Positions 20,324 to 31,615 are shown, numbered from the stretch's first letter. The stretch: DNA of 64,000 bases from Doryteuthis pealeii (GCA_023376005.1 CM042147.1:118850912-118914911); one strand, 5' to 3'. Notes: generated from the sequence alone by a model not told the origin. A program made the numbers and translations.

Positions 20324-21179
20324 CAGTGGTTCCCAAACGTTTTAGTATGGCGACACACCATTGGGCTGTTTAAAATTTTCGCGGCACACCCATAAAAGGA
20401 TTTTTTTTTTTTTTAAATCAGAGACTGGAAATTTTTTATTCAAATGATTAAAAATTGAAAGAAAAAAAACAAAAACAAAAAAAAAAAACAACAATTGTGA
20501 TTGATAAAACAAAGATTTTAAGGTTTCTTTTTTCTTTTTTTAATGGAGCGTATGGCCTTTAGACACCCCTCTTGCGATCTCGATTAAATACATTCTATAT
20601 ATCCAAGAATGAAAGAATACGAAAATATTTATTATTCATAGTTATTTATTTCTATTACATTGGCAAGATTAGTATTTTCAATGCAACCGCATATTTTAAC
20701 TCGAAAATAATATAAAAACTGTTTTTAGTAACAGCTAACTTCGTTTCAAATAATGCACAAGTACAATTTCATCGCTGGAATTTTTGTTGGTTAAATAGGA
20801 TTTCCCAAGTTTAGCTAATTCTAATAAAAGTGAATGTAGTATTACAACACAAGACACTACTGTGTTCGTGTGGATTCAACCTATAGGACCTATTTCATGC
20901 ACTAAGATAGGCTCTACTGGAATCAGCGAGCAATGTCTTGCATTGAAATTCTGCGTACAGATATGGTCTTCTGTTCTAATCCTCACCGAGGCGTTTTTCA
21001 TATCGCCATACATCGTCACAGTAAAGTTTTTTACTACTATGTGGCAGTTTCTCCTACATCAATATATATAATATATAGGCCAGACTTTGTTGAAATAATA
21101 TTTTCGTTTATATCTTAGATACTGAATACTTTCCCGCACTCCTAATGACATCTAGCGACACATAGATTGGGAACCACTG
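20324..21179. mobile_element. Non-autonomous hAT transposon, 856 bp
   Basis: Terminal inverted repeats CAGTGGTTCCCAA ... TTGGGAACCACTG, bounded by a perfect 8-bp duplication CACTAAAG (20316-20323 and 21180-21187). CAGNGGTTCCCAA ends and 8-bp duplications are the hallmark of hAT elements. The interior has AT tracts and small frames but no transposase motif, so it would need a transposase supplied elsewhere. The perfect duplication suggests a fairly recent insertion. Confidence 0.9.
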
Positions 21180-21197
21180 CACTAAAGAATATTCGCG

Positions 21198-21199
<2 letters not shown>

Positions 21200-21232
<33 letters not shown>
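21200..21232. repeat. (CA)n microsatellite
   Basis: CG/CA steps followed by about 13 CA units. Confidence 0.9.
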
Positions 21233-21279
21233 CTGTTAAGATTTTTTATAAGTTCATATTTCTATTGATAAATATATTT

Positions 21280-21502
21280 GATGTGACATCAGCAGGAGCT
21301 CAGACTCCGCCCACTTCCGCCCAAGGTTTGTTCCCGCTTTTTTCAACCCCAGTAAAAATTAATCAGTTCGTAATAAACCATTGTTGAGTTTACCTCGTGT
21401 GTGTCCATCTCCTCACCTTATTTTTTACCTATTGTATTTTGTTATTTCACGCATTATTTCCATTATGCAACACTTTGAATATTCAACTTCAACACACACA
21501 CA
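21280..21502 (+). pseudogene. Diverged copia-like leader and gag start
   Basis: The block ACATCAGCAGGAGCTCAGAC and later CAGTTCGTAATAAAC match the leader/LTR region at 12138-12588 (opposite strand). The ATG at 21464 starts MQHFEYSTST, close to the MQYEYSTSTG gag start of the copia element. The frame then runs into CA repeats and is lost. This is a truncated relic of a related element in plus orientation. Confidence 0.6.
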
Positions 21503-21635
21503 CACATTTCTGTCAAAATCAATCACATTCTCTTGCGTAAATTTTATTGATAAAAATCTGCGCCCTGAATGTATGTATTTATTTACCCAACCCCTCCGTC
21601 ACGGACAGTCAATTTTTAAGCGGTGTATAAAAAAA

Positions 21636-21872
21636 AGTAAAAGTAAATTCGTCGGGTGGCCTAAAGTCGGTACCAGCCAATCAGCGCGGGAGTCTATACC
21701 CTTTTCACTAGCGCTAGACCGAGGAGATTGTTTTTGCATCTGAGGTAGAGCGCCACACCTACCGCCAGCTCTTTACTTTACCGCACAGATCCCTGTGCTA
21801 CTCATACGCTGAGTTGGTGAGGGCTGGTATCGAACTAGAAACCTTGTGGTTTCTAGCCGAACGAGTTGGTGT
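21636..21872 (-). repeat. SINE-B, inverted copy
   Basis: The reverse complement carries AGTTCGATACCAGCCC (B box), ACGCTGAGTTGG / GAGTAGCACAGGGATCTGTG and the tail with CCACCCGACGAATTTACTTTTAC. It abuts an inverted SINE-A copy on its right. Confidence 0.7.
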
Positions 21873-22100
21873 GAATTCAAAGTTTTCCTTCTCCTAGACT
21901 GGTTGCCTAACCAAGGATAAAGAATTCAGTCTGTCCTACTATATACCCATAGCTGGGAGGGGGGGAGTTGGATTGATGCCTGTCCCAAGCGCATTAGCGC
22001 GAAGTGAAACTCAAACAGCCTCGTCCAGGATTCGAAGTCGGGTCGCCGATTCCATTTCCTAAGACGATAACTGTTACGCTAAGCGCACCTCTCTCCAACG
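21873..22100 (-). repeat. SINE-A, inverted copy
   Basis: The reverse complement contains the tRNA-like head with GCGCTTAGCGTAACAG and GATTCGAATCCTGGACGAGG (B box region), the CCAGCTATGGGTATATAGTAGG block and TCTAGGAGAAGGAAAACTTTGAATTC. The 3' TA tail is not present at this end, so the copy is truncated. Confidence 0.6.
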
Positions 22101-23040
22101 TCCAGGGTGTGACACAAGGCCAATTTTTTAAAGCTGAGTATAGTTGTTTTGAATTCAGAGTATTCCTTATAGTCTAACCAATAATGAATAACCTAATCTG
22201 CCCTACTGTAAACCCTATAGCAGGGTGGGGTTCATGATTCCTAGGTACCACCAATTTTCCCTGTGAAATTTACCCCACCTATATTTAACACAATGAAACT
22301 TGCATAAAGGTTAATATTATCTTGAAAATTTTTTGTCCATTCGAAAGAAGAAACATTACAAATACTCATGATGATTTTAAAAAAATATTTCAGCATACAA
22401 AAATAATGAAAATTATAAACGAAAAACAATGTTTTCATTTTTGCACCGTTAAATCAAATGAAATTTAACATAGCCAAAAACAAGTTAAGACTTTCTAAAA
22501 ATTTTATGAAAAATCAATCAATGGTCCGATTTTACCGAAAATTTCCATAATTATTTACCTTTTGATGTAAATATGTCTAAAATAGTTTTTTCTAAAATAT
22601 ATTTAGAGAAATCATTTTTTTAATTTTTTTTTACGATGTCTACACCCCCTCTTTTATTTTATGAAATATGAAAAAATGAACCGGCAAAAAACGATTTTTA
22701 CTTTTTTTCTATAACGATAAGAGTCTGAATAATTATATCATGATTTTTATAAGTCTCAGTACCAGAGCTTTTTAGTAAAAGAACCATTAATACAGAATTC
22801 TGCTAAAAATATCATTAAAGAAATTGACCGTGTTGTAAAAACCGGTCTGTTTTACTTATTTTTCATGATAACGATGAGTAATTTTTCCTCAATCGGATAA
22901 TTTGATCTTTAAATTAACCGTTTTTCTTTATGTTGGTTATTTCTTTTTGCGAAATTAAAAAAAAATAAAGTTCACAAATATTTACGTTATAAAAATTAAC
23001 TGATTAACGAAGGGGTAAGCAGAAGAAAAAGGTGGGTTAT
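22101..23040. other. AT-rich intergenic DNA with repeat fragments
   Basis: A second short inverted SINE-A body lies at about 22100-22225. The block TAGGTACCACCAATTTTCCC at 22239-22320 recurs at 24820-24880 and inverted at 28497-28605, so it is a dispersed repeat. The rest is AT-rich without exons. Confidence 0.5.
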
Positions 23041-23770
23041 GAAATTAAGGGACGAGAGTACAACGAAATGAAAATGCAACAGATTTAATATATATATGCA
23101 CATAAAAGGTACAAGAGAAGAAGAAAAGTGTTCTGGTTTAGTTCGGACAAACTTCGCGAGGTTTAATAACTTCTTTTAGAAGCTAGCGGCACCTCCTCGT
23201 TTAGGTATGTTATTCAGGGTTTGTTTTAGGTATTTTAGGGTTGTTTAAGGTATTTTAGGGTTGCAAAAGTTTATTCTACTAGCAGCCTATTGACTGCAAA
23301 GGTATCAAAGTGTGAAGCTTGTCCGTTGTTGCAAATTATCTCGTCGGCTCCCTCAGTTGTTATCCTGGTGATATTGGTAGTTGGCTGTCAGCCGTCATGG
23401 GTCAAAAGACAGCTATCTCTCTTTAGAAGCCGGGTTTGGTAACATGGTAGAAAGTCCGTCGTGGGTTTTTCTATCAGTAAACCTACGTTCGTAGGGAGAG
23501 ATAGAGCAAAGCTCTTACCTGTAGTAGTAGTAGTAGTCAGAAGGATTCAACCAAAGGGTGAGGGCCGAACCCAGCACCGACCCTCAGAAGGTTACAACTA
23601 GAAAGAGGGGGAATTACTAATGGTCAGGGCTATTTATAGAGATCACCCCTGACGGTGATGATGATGGCTGCTGCTGCTGCTGTGACAGTCCTCTAAGGCC
23701 TAAGTCCGGTGTAGACCGTAGTATTAATATAAAATTTCAATAACGTTTCCTCCTTCAATATGGTCTAAAC
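23041..23770 (-). other. GC-richer island, possible inverted LTR
   Basis: Contrasts with its AT-rich flanks and contains a minus-strand TATA-like CTATAAATAG (complement at 23630-23640), TAG and TGC trinucleotide runs (23523-23537, 23670-23685) and tandem AGGTATTTTAGGGTTG units at 23228-23265. These are what an LTR might show, but I found neither paired ends nor a target duplication, and no second copy in the window. Confidence 0.3.
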
Positions 23771-23799
23771 TGATCACGTGACCTATTTTGGAGGTACCT

Positions 23800-23925
23800 A
23801 ATGATTCCCAAATGCTTTGGCGCGAAATGAAACACAGACACCCTCGTCCAAAATTTTAAGTTGAGTCATTTTCTACCACGATAATCATTACATAAAGCGC
23901 GCCTCAAATGTAAGTAAAAAATGTT
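23800..23925 (-). repeat. SINE-A head fragment, inverted
   Basis: The complement includes GCGCGCTTTATGTAATG and a degenerate B-box segment before GACGAGGGTGTCTG, matching the start of the inverted SINE-A copy at 21873-22100. Confidence 0.4.
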
Positions 23926-24082
23926 TCACTAAAAGAAAGCGCTCCTCCAAACATTAAGGATCGCCTTGGGGGAAAACCTAATGTTATTTATGAAACTTAT
24001 CTGAGTGATGAGATATCAAGATTATGGAATGTGTTTGACTGAAGATATAGTTTCATAAGGAATGTTGTGATGTATGTAATAT

Positions 24083-24730
24083 TGTTATAACAGAAATAGA
24101 TATCTCTTATGATTCACAATCTTTACTAACACAATACACCCACTTGCCAACAAAACAAATTTAAAAAGAAAACAAAATAAAATACTTCGGAAAGAACATA
24201 AGTTACTGACATCAACGGATGTTAACCCCGTGACAGCGAAAATGAAATGTACAAAAAAACAATGTTCTACGCATAGGCTCCAGCAAAACTTCCGGTCGAA
24301 AAACAAAATTTATAAACAATTAAAAATATTTTCTATTTAATGTTTTTCAACCAATAAAAATCTTCCCCCCCAAAACCCTTCAAAGGCTTTCTCGAGCCTC
24401 TCAAGTGTTATATATACAGTCGGCTTAGAGTAAAAAAAATCAGTTAATCATAGACAGCAAGAGCCGACACACCAGGCCGAGATAAAGGAACCGCCATACT
24501 ATACCCACACCACACCCTGCGTCACGCCATACTTTACCCACACCACACCTCGCGTCACGCAGAGCCAGAACTGACATTCAACCCCACACTTCCCTCATTT
24601 CACCAAGCAGCGAAAAGGAATTATCATCTCAACAATTCCAACTTTTGTTTATTTTAAATAAACGAAATTAATCCAAACCTTCTCGTCTGTTTTTTCTTTT
24701 GCAAACCATACGCATTTTTGTGATATTACA
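24083..24730 (+). mobile_element. Solo LTR (family L1), diverged copy
   Basis: Begins TGTTATAACAGAAATAGATATCTC and ends GTGATATTACA, bounded by ATAT (24079-24082 and 24731-24734). Both termini match the solo LTR nested in the copia element. A TATA box (TTATATATACAG, about 24410) and an AATAAACG signal (about 24657) fall in the right order for an LTR. The interior has two repeats of a CACACCACACC(C/T)CGCGTCACGC-type segment. Confidence 0.8.
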
Positions 24731-24817
24731 ATATGAACAATACATCAATTAATATTAGGAATGTTACTTAAAAATATAGGAATTTTTCCATCAAGTAGTT
24801 GTTTTGCAACACTCCTT

Positions 24818-24985
24818 ACTAGGTACCACCAATTTTACCTGTGAAATTTACCTCCCCCCATATTTAACACAACGAAACTTGTCATTATGTTACTACTTAT
24901 CGTTTTAGACAAAAGTTTGACCTTAAATAATAGATTTAATTAATTCTAATTCGTTTTTAAAAACGTAGCAGACGATTTTTTTTTG
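24818..24985. repeat. Dispersed AT-rich repeat
   Basis: Two repeat blocks lie side by side. One matches 22239-22320 and inverted 28497-28605 (TAGGTACCACCAATTTTACC). The other matches inverted 18755-18850 (ATGTTACTACTTATCGTTTT). Their order suggests fragments of one larger element; no coding region. Confidence 0.5.
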
Positions 24986-25389
24986 GGGGGGTATGAACAA
25001 ACAAACATTCATAATTCCATCCATATAAATCAATTTACGGCTAAAATTACTGATCTATAAAATAAATAAAAATGTATTTTTCTTTATTTGCATAGGCATA
25101 GAACTTTAAAAAAATGTTAAATCCATTTAATTTTTTTTATCAAAATGAAAATTTAAAAAAAAAACAAAACAAAATGCTTTTGAGATTCTTTTAAATTTTC
25201 TCGCCAGTATTAAAATATTTTTTTTATTTATCAAAATAAAAATTTTCTTTAACCAATATTTCGGAACTTCTATTTGATTTTAAACTTCATTATGGATAGA
25301 ATTGACATTTTTGTTTAATTTTACAATATTTCGGTAACCCGTCTAAAATAAAGTAGCTCTAAACAAACACTCCTATTCTTAAGTGACAT

Positions 25390-25643
25390 CAAAACATACG
25401 TTATACAGAATTCCTCTTGGGACCATCTCTTTAGACAAGTATCTAATGAGCATCAATCTTGCGAGACAAGCTGCCTAACCGTCGCGCTTCAACAGACACC
25501 CCAGAGCCGCAAGTTAAGACGAACACGATTGTTTTGCGGGTAATCGCTGCCGGAGAACTTTTTTTCCGGGTTTGGTCGTTAGTGTCCTTAGAGTGACTTC
25601 CCTTCTCTCTCTCTCATAACGAAGATCCGTCTTTCGAGGGAGC
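25390..25643 (+). promoter_or_regulatory. Candidate TMEM143 promoter/5' UTR
   Basis: A clear rise in GC and CpG content in otherwise AT-rich DNA, ending at the start codon of exon 1. It includes GTCGCGCTTC, GCTGCCGGAG and a CTCTCTCTCTC pyrimidine run at about 25605-25616. There is no TATA box at a sensible distance. The transcription start site cannot be fixed from sequence. I infer a CpG-rich, TATA-less promoter for the gene starting at 25644. Confidence 0.45.
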
Positions 25644-25754
25644 ATGGCGGTCGTCATTCGTATCAGGCATCTTGCCGGATTTGAACCAGAGATAGCAATG
25701 GTCAGACATCTTCATTCGACCGTCTTTCACTGTTGGAGGTCACATTGCCGTCAG
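25644..25754 (+). CDS. TMEM143: TMEM143 homologue, exon 1 (N-terminal presequence)
   Basis: The start ATG lies in a strong context (AGCATGG). The exon gives 37 codons, beginning MAVVIRIRHLAGF and rich in Arg, His, Ser and hydrophobic residues without much acid, as expected for a mitochondrial targeting sequence. It ends CAG|GTAAAA in phase 0, which fits the phase-0 start of exon 2. The human relative also begins with a mitochondrial presequence. The exon has no conserved motif of its own, so its assignment rests on composition, the start context, splice phase and position 5' of the conserved exons. Confidence 0.55.
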
Positions 25755-26033
25755 GTAAAAAGTAAACGTATTTTTACACGGAGCAGCTCACAACTTTCAC
25801 TCTCGGTATGTTTTGGTAGTTATTTTTCTGTATTGTTTTGTTGAAGTAAAAAGCTGCTTGAGTGTCTGTTTTTTTCTTTCTCTCTCTCCCTCGGTCAGAA
25901 TTTCTTTACAGTGGTTGTGAATGAATGGATGACTACACTTGTTTTTTTTCTTTTTTAAGTTGTGTAAAAAGGATGAAATTGAAAATAAGTAAATCTATAT
26001 TTAAACATTATAACTAATTTAATTAAAGAGAAG

Positions 26034-26092
26034 AAGAGTTAAAATATCAGTTGCCGTTAATCAAACGGCAACTGGTATTTTAACTCTTAGCC
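26034..26092. repeat. Short perfect-type hairpin in intron 1
   Basis: AAGAGTTAAAATATCAGTTG plus CCGTT pairs with AACGGCAACTGGTATTTTAACTCTT across a loop of about four bases. The stem is about 25 bp with a single mismatch. It lies 280 bp after exon 1. Confidence 0.75.
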
Positions 26093-28186
26093 ATTCGTTT
26101 AAATAATTTGACACTTGTTTTATTTATTTATATATCTATTATTATTTATTTATTTTTGTGTTGTAAGAAATTTAAATTTTTGGTGGATATTTTTGTAGTG
26201 TATTAAAAAAATAAGGTATAATCATTGTTTTCTTGTTACATTGTAAATTTTGATTTTTTTTTATTGAATCGAAAAAGCACCTCGTTACCCGCACCCGCAC
26301 CCCTCCAAAAAACAAAAACAAGAACAACCACCTAAAATCATTTTTAAAAAAATTAGTGAACGCTCTATTAATTTTATAAAACCGGTTTCCGAACAGAACT
26401 GGTAAAACAAAGTAAGTTTTGATCCTGTCGAGGGGTGGGATAAAAGATAACAAAATGAATTAAATATGAAGTTAAATAAAAAAACAAAAACAAAAAACAA
26501 AACAAAACAACAAAAAACAAAACAAAACAAAGTCTCTTAGTCTTCCTTATGAAGGGGTTTATTGTTATCAAATATCTTTAGACAGGATAACAGTAGAATT
26601 AATCTTAGAAAACAAAAATCTAAAGGAACACTCTAAAAACTGATTTTTCTTGGGGTTTTTTCTCCGGAAAATGTGCAAAATAGAGTGTAGTATTTTTGAA
26701 TTTTTTTTACGGATTTATTCTTCGCTTAGAATTTTCTACGTTTTAAAATCTCCAGAAATCAGCAGTTCCCAATAATATTTATTTCATCCTTCTACCACCA
26801 AGGTACCCTTCTTTTGCAAATATTTTAATGTCACAGAAAGTATGGAGTAATCCGCTAACCGGTTTGTGTTCGAGAAATAGCATTTTCTTTACAATCACTC
26901 AATGTTTTGGTTTCGAAAACTACAAAGGTTTTCGGCAAAAACACAGTAACTGACAACTTTTATTGCTTTGTTGGTTTTATTATTTTATTGTCAAACGATT
27001 TCCTCTCCATCCCTAAAATTATTTACTAAGCTTACTTCGTTTGTGGCACAAGGCTAGTCCTGATTGATACATTTGATAATGCATTGACATAGTAGAGACA
27101 AAAGCCAAAACGTAGGTATTTTTACCAAAGTGCTTTAAATGCATTCACACCTGTCTAGCCGGCTACTCGAAACTAATAATAAGAAAATGCCGAAGAGAAG
27201 CAAACATCCTGCTGTGTTTTGTTTATGTTTTTTAACCTTGTGAAATCAAGTGCAAATTTTTCAACAAAATAGCTTTTAGATATTTTCTCAATAAGATTTC
27301 TCATATCCAATTCTTTCTTTTATATATTGTTCCTTTCTAAAACTTTCGGGTGGGATGGCATGATTATTTGTTCTATGGGAAAAGAAGATGAAAAGAAAAC
27401 CCGATTCAAATTGTCGCGTGCTTCTTCTTTGTTTGTCATATTCATTCATTTGCAATGTCATAACTTTTTCTTTTACGCGAGAATAAATGGATATATTGAT
27501 TCGACTGTACCGTTGTTTTGTTTTTCTTTTTATACATATTTTGAATATATATTTTTTTTTACTTTGCTTTTATTAAAAAAAAATATTGCGTAAAAAGGCA
27601 AATTTAAAAAAGATTTATTGTCTTAAGCGTTTTTTTTTTTCAAGTTCATTTTTAAATTGATTTTATTTTTTACGCTTCTATTTATTTTAAAACCCAGCTT
27701 TTTATACTTAATGTCAGAGGTAACCTCTAAATAATTTTCTGTAAATTAAAAAAAAAATGTCATGCTGGGTTTTGGGTTATTTTACCAAGGTCAATGTAAT
27801 TTTATCTAACCTTAATCCACCGCATTATTAACCTCTTCAGTTAGACAACCGACCGACCGACCGTGAAAAGTTGACTGAATAACCCGTCATTTAAAAAGTA
27901 CAGTTTATGAAAACTAGGAAGAATCACTGGATTGGAGCAATGATATTTACATACACAAAGGATCTTCCAAAATTTAATCCACTATAGGCTAGCTATTGTC
28001 ATTAATTAGAGATAATAAATACGTAAACAATAGCGAGTCTAAGGTAGAGGTAAACGTCGGAAGATTGTTGTGCATGGGAACATCCTTGATCTACTAATCC
28101 CTCCAGGCCAAAAGATAAAGAAAAAAAAATGGATGCTGCTACTGTTAGACTCCTAAAAAAATCCAATGGTGGTATAATACAATTTG

Positions 28187-28405
28187 AAACTTAACAGCTT
28201 GTTTATTAAACAAGCTGGTACACCATTGTTAGTTCGATTCTCACAAAGTGCTCCATACTTCCGAGCCTTGTGCCACACAACTAAACTCAGCTTATGATGC
28301 TTGATAATTTGTATTATTTGGACTATTGCAGATAACAATAAAGATGAGGACAATTGTCCGAATAATACAAATAATACAAAAATGAATTTTTTCAATATAT
28401 TCAAT
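28187..28405. repeat. SINE-C fragment and foldback-related repeat
   Basis: 28190-28310 has a tRNA-like GTTAGTTCGATTCTCAC (B box) and a CCTTGTGCCA block shared with 44125-44330. 28303-28390 (AATAAAGATGAGGACAATTG then TCCGAATAATACA) matches an arm of the foldback element at 41394-41775, and a related piece is at 38130-38230. Confidence 0.45.
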
Positions 28406-28496
28406 TATACCAAACATTGTTTGAACTTCATCTTTCTTTGTATTTGATCCATTCTTCAGCCTTCCTCAGATGTGTAATCCTGGATTACAATCCTGG

Positions 28497-28605
28497 ATTA
28501 CAATAAAATTTTCAAGATAATATTAATTTTTCTGCAAGTTTCATTGTGTTAAATATAGAGGGGGGGTGGTAAATTTCACAGGGTAAATTGGTGGTACCTA
28601 GTAAT
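28497..28605. repeat. Dispersed AT-rich repeat, inverted copy
   Basis: Complement of the block at 22239-22320 and 24820-24880, including GGGTAAATTGGTGGTACCTA. The shared edges suggest a mobile element end. Confidence 0.5.
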
Positions 28606-28930
28606 CCACAAGAAAATAGCTTTATCGGAGTGTGTGTTTTTTGGTTACAAAATTGTTTTAGTTTGCCTTTTTTTCCCCTCTCAAGAAAAATACATTTTTC
28701 TACATGGGAACACTTGATGAGGTCTGTAGGATGGTTCAGCCGAGTAAATGTATTAACACTCTCAAAAATAAACAATTGCTGGTATGTTAATGACTCTTAT
28801 CAAAGTTGTAGACAGTTTACAGTGGTGGATTTTAGAAATAATAAAAATAAAAATAAAAATAAAAATAAATTACAGTTTTTTCTTATTTCAGAATAAGGGA
28901 ATGTCAGAATTCAATTAAAACTCCATCATT

Positions 28931-29150
28931 GGTTATTTCCTATAACTCCAACCTAAAAAAGGGGAACCACTCTGAATGAATTTCATCTGTTAATTAATCT
29001 ACCCATTATTTTCCCATTAAACTAACCCCAACCCCTAACCCTAACTCTAACCCGTCTTCTTTTTTCCTAGTAGATCAATAAATAGATAAATAATTTATCA
29101 GTCAATCAGAGTGGTTTCCCTTTTTTAGGTTGGTGTTATAGGAAATAACC
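28931..29150. mobile_element. MITE, 220 bp, with perfect 8-bp target duplication
   Basis: Terminal inverted repeats of about 45 bp begin GGTTATTTCCTATAACTCCA and close with its complement ...ATAGGAAATAACC. Both sides carry CCATCATT (28923-28930 and 29151-29158). The centre has CCCTAACCCTAACTCTAACCC. It sits at the edge of a SINE-V remnant. No coding capacity. Confidence 0.85.
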
Positions 29151-29370
29151 CCATCATTACCATTACTCCCACATTCGCCCTGACCCAAAGGGTAGTATGG
29201 TTAGGGTCACATCTGTGGGTGAAATTGGTCTATTAAAAAATTATTCATATTTGATAGGACCATGTGCAAAAAAAAAACAACAAAAAAACTCTTAAACAAC
29301 TACACAAAAAATATAGATATGAATCTACACTGGATCCGTCATAGAATAACCATAGATGGGTTGATATGTC
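29151..29370 (+). repeat. SINE-V remnant
   Basis: CATTACTCCCACATTCGCCC, GGTAGTATGGTTAGGGTCAC and TGGGTTGATATGTCATTAAA correspond to the family blocks CATTGCTCCC, GGTAGTACCTGTTAGGGTCCC and the 3' tail. Highly diverged. Confidence 0.5.
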
Positions 29371-29630
29371 ATTAAAATAATTAAGTAGTTACCAAAAATA
29401 ATGAATTGGTAATCAAACAATTTTGATCACTTACTAAGCAGGATTAAAAAAAAGAAATAATTACAGGTTTCACTTACAAATGGTTCTCTCCCTGCGATGG
29501 TCTCTAGTAGATCCATGGGTAAGAAAGGGTTGACAATTCCTGATTTAAGCTAACAACCAGTTCTCGGAACTAATGGAAATGACAAAAATAGGGTTTTAAA
29601 AACTGGTGTGAATTGACTGAACCCCATCAC

Positions 29631-29631
<1 letters not shown>

Positions 29632-29668
<37 letters not shown>

Positions 29669-29670
29669 AT
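29632..29670. repeat. (TG)n(TA)n microsatellite
   Basis: TG units followed by about 12 TA units. Confidence 0.9.
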
Positions 29671-29812
29671 CACTCCTACACTTAAAAGAAAAATTAAATT
29701 TCTTAATTTGATGATTTAGAGAGATATAGGGAAATGTCATTTTGAATATTGGAAATGCTGGTTTATGATGATCAAATTGATGAGCCTGTTTAAATTCCTC
29801 AAACTTCTGATT

Positions 29813-29814
<2 letters not shown>

Positions 29815-29852
<38 letters not shown>
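29815..29852. repeat. (CA)n microsatellite
   Basis: About 18 CA units. Confidence 0.9.
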
Positions 29853-30065
29853 TGTAAGTAAAGAAATAACAAAAGACTTAGAGATTTAGCATTATAGTCT
29901 ATTTCAGGGAGCTTAGACAAATTGTCTAACTCTCCCAACTCATTAGATGCGAATGATGAATTCTTTATTACTTTAAAGGCATTTGAAAACAGATTTTTAT
30001 TTTTAATTTTTTAAAATTTTTATAGTCTTGTGATATGAAGGAAGATTTCTTCTCTGGACTTTTGG

Positions 30066-30067
<2 letters not shown>

Positions 30068-30103
<36 letters not shown>

Positions 30104-30226
30104 CTTTATATATTTATTTTATCATATTATATAACAGCTTTATTTTATATTGAGCACTCTACCAATAATGCTGCCTTTGTGACACCATTCCAGCAAAAGC
30201 TGAAACAGTGACCATCCCACACTATA

Positions 30227-30272
<46 letters not shown>
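30068..30272. repeat. TA tracts bracketing a dispersed repeat
   Basis: (TA)n at 30068-30100, then ~130 bp also found at 7575-7755 (GAGCACTCT, CACCATTCCAGCAAAAGCTG, CACACTATAGTATA), then (TA)n at 30225-30270. Both genomic copies run into TA repeats at the same point, so the repeat probably carries the TA tract. Confidence 0.65.
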
Positions 30273-30326
30273 GAGAAATGGAAATAAATCTGACGGTATT
30301 TAAATATAAAATTATGAATAAACAAT

Positions 30327-30468
30327 AGTCAGAGGACGTATTTTTTATATATGATAATAAGCCTACCTTTCATTTAAAAAAAAATTATTTTATGATTAAA
30401 TCATCCTGAAGATGGTTTGACAAAAAGACCTTGAAATATTATCATATATAAAAATGAATCCTCTGAAT
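30327..30468. mobile_element. Short hairpin element
   Basis: Inverted arms TCAGAGGACGTATTTTTTAT / ATAAAAATGAATCCTCTGA continue as TATATGATAATA / TATTATCATATA. The interior includes CATCCTGAAGATGGTTTGAC. MITE-like; no target duplication can be read within the flanking TA repeats. Confidence 0.5.
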
Positions 30469-30492
30469 ATATATATATATATACATATATTA

Positions 30493-30770
30493 GGAAGCGC
30501 GTGGTGTAATGGTTAAAGTCATGGGTAATGGACTCGTCGCCCCGAGTTCAAATCCTGGACGTGGTAATTGCATTTTCACCTAACGCTAATACCCTTGGGA
30601 AAGGTATGAATCCTACTCTCCCTCCAGCTATGGGTAAATAGTAGGGCAGACTGGGCTCTTTAACCTTGGTTAGGCAACTGGTCTAGGAGAAGGAAAACTC
30701 TGAATTCAAACCTGCTGAACTCCGCTTAAGAAATTGACCTTGTGTCGCACCCTGCTCGTGCGGAGGGGTT

Positions 30771-30800
<30 letters not shown>
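30493..30800 (+). repeat. SINE-A, full-length copy 1
   Basis: The tRNA-like head has GTGGTGTAATGGTTAAAGTC (A-box region) and GAGTTCAAATCCTGG (B box). The body has GCTAATACCCTTGGGAAAGG, CCAGCTATGGGTAAATAGTA and GTCTAGGAGAAGGAAAACTC. The end is GTGCGGAGGGGTTGGTAAA followed by (TA)n. Flanking TA hides any target duplication. RNA polymerase III promoter boxes make it a tRNA-derived SINE. Confidence 0.85.
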
Positions 30801-30801
<1 letters not shown>

Positions 30802-31050
30802 TTTCATTTTATATTCACACACACACCCACCCACACATATAATTTTTGATGAATTAGTGTTAAAGAATAAAACTAATGACAAAATAAAAATATATTTTTA
30901 AAAATCAGACCTGGGGTTCTATGACCATAAGTTATAGCTTACTTAGCTTATTGGTAAGTCTAGCACTGTATGAGGTGAATAAACATTGAAATATCAACCC
31001 AATTAGTCATGGTTTTTGTTTGTAACATATTCATTACTTACAGACAAAAT

Positions 31051-31615
31051 AGACCAAGTATCCAATAGGCACCCCAAATCAACTAATGAAAAGGTTAACA
31101 TTTTAACTCATTACCGGTAACTTCCGCTTCCAAATTTTTGTAGACAAATGATTTTAATTAGAAGTTTATAGAGATGTTAAACTTATGATAAATTAGATAA
31201 GTAGATGGTTGGTACATGTAATCAAATTAAAATTCAATAGCAAAATCTTTTTTTAAATAATACTTTTTAATCAGAAGTTTATGAGTGTTTTTCAACACTT
31301 GTGATAAATTAAAAAAAGATGAAAGATGTTTTTATATTAAAATAGTTTTTACTTAATAAGAAGAGAAATGCAATTATGTTTATTTAAATAAAAATACAGT
31401 TTTTATTTGCAAAATATTTTTATATTTATTTAAATAAAAGGATGCTGTTCAGAAATAGTATCACAAAATTTGTTTTTGTCAGATACAATATAAGTTAAAA
31501 AAATCATCTGTTCATTTATTTTCAAATATTTGAAAGTCAAAGTTAACGGTGATGAGTTAAAATATGAACCTTTCATTAAGTTGATGATTTGGGGTGCCTA
31601 TTGGATACTTCGTCC
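31051..31615. mobile_element. MITE-2 family, copy A, 565 bp
   Basis: Ends AGACCAAGTATCCAATAGGC / GCCTATTGGATACTTCGTCC are inverted repeats. Further internal inverted similarity runs through the ACCCCAAATC and TTAACTCAT blocks. Copy B is at 52496-53024 in the other orientation. The flanks GACAAAAT and AATAAAAT are only partly alike. It ends about 150 bp before exon 2 of TMEM143. Confidence 0.7.

Noticed and set aside
20862..21118. Small frames inside the hAT element, considered as transposase remnants
   Set aside because: No hAT dimerisation or catalytic motif; too short.
29030..29056. CCCTAACCCTAAC tract as an interstitial telomere
   Set aside because: Only two to three imperfect units inside the loop of a MITE; kept only as a composition note.
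30493..30570. tRNA gene at the head of SINE-A (also 34302, 34572, 50854)
   Set aside because: A and B boxes are present, but the cloverleaf is degenerate and each is followed by a conserved SINE body and TA tail.
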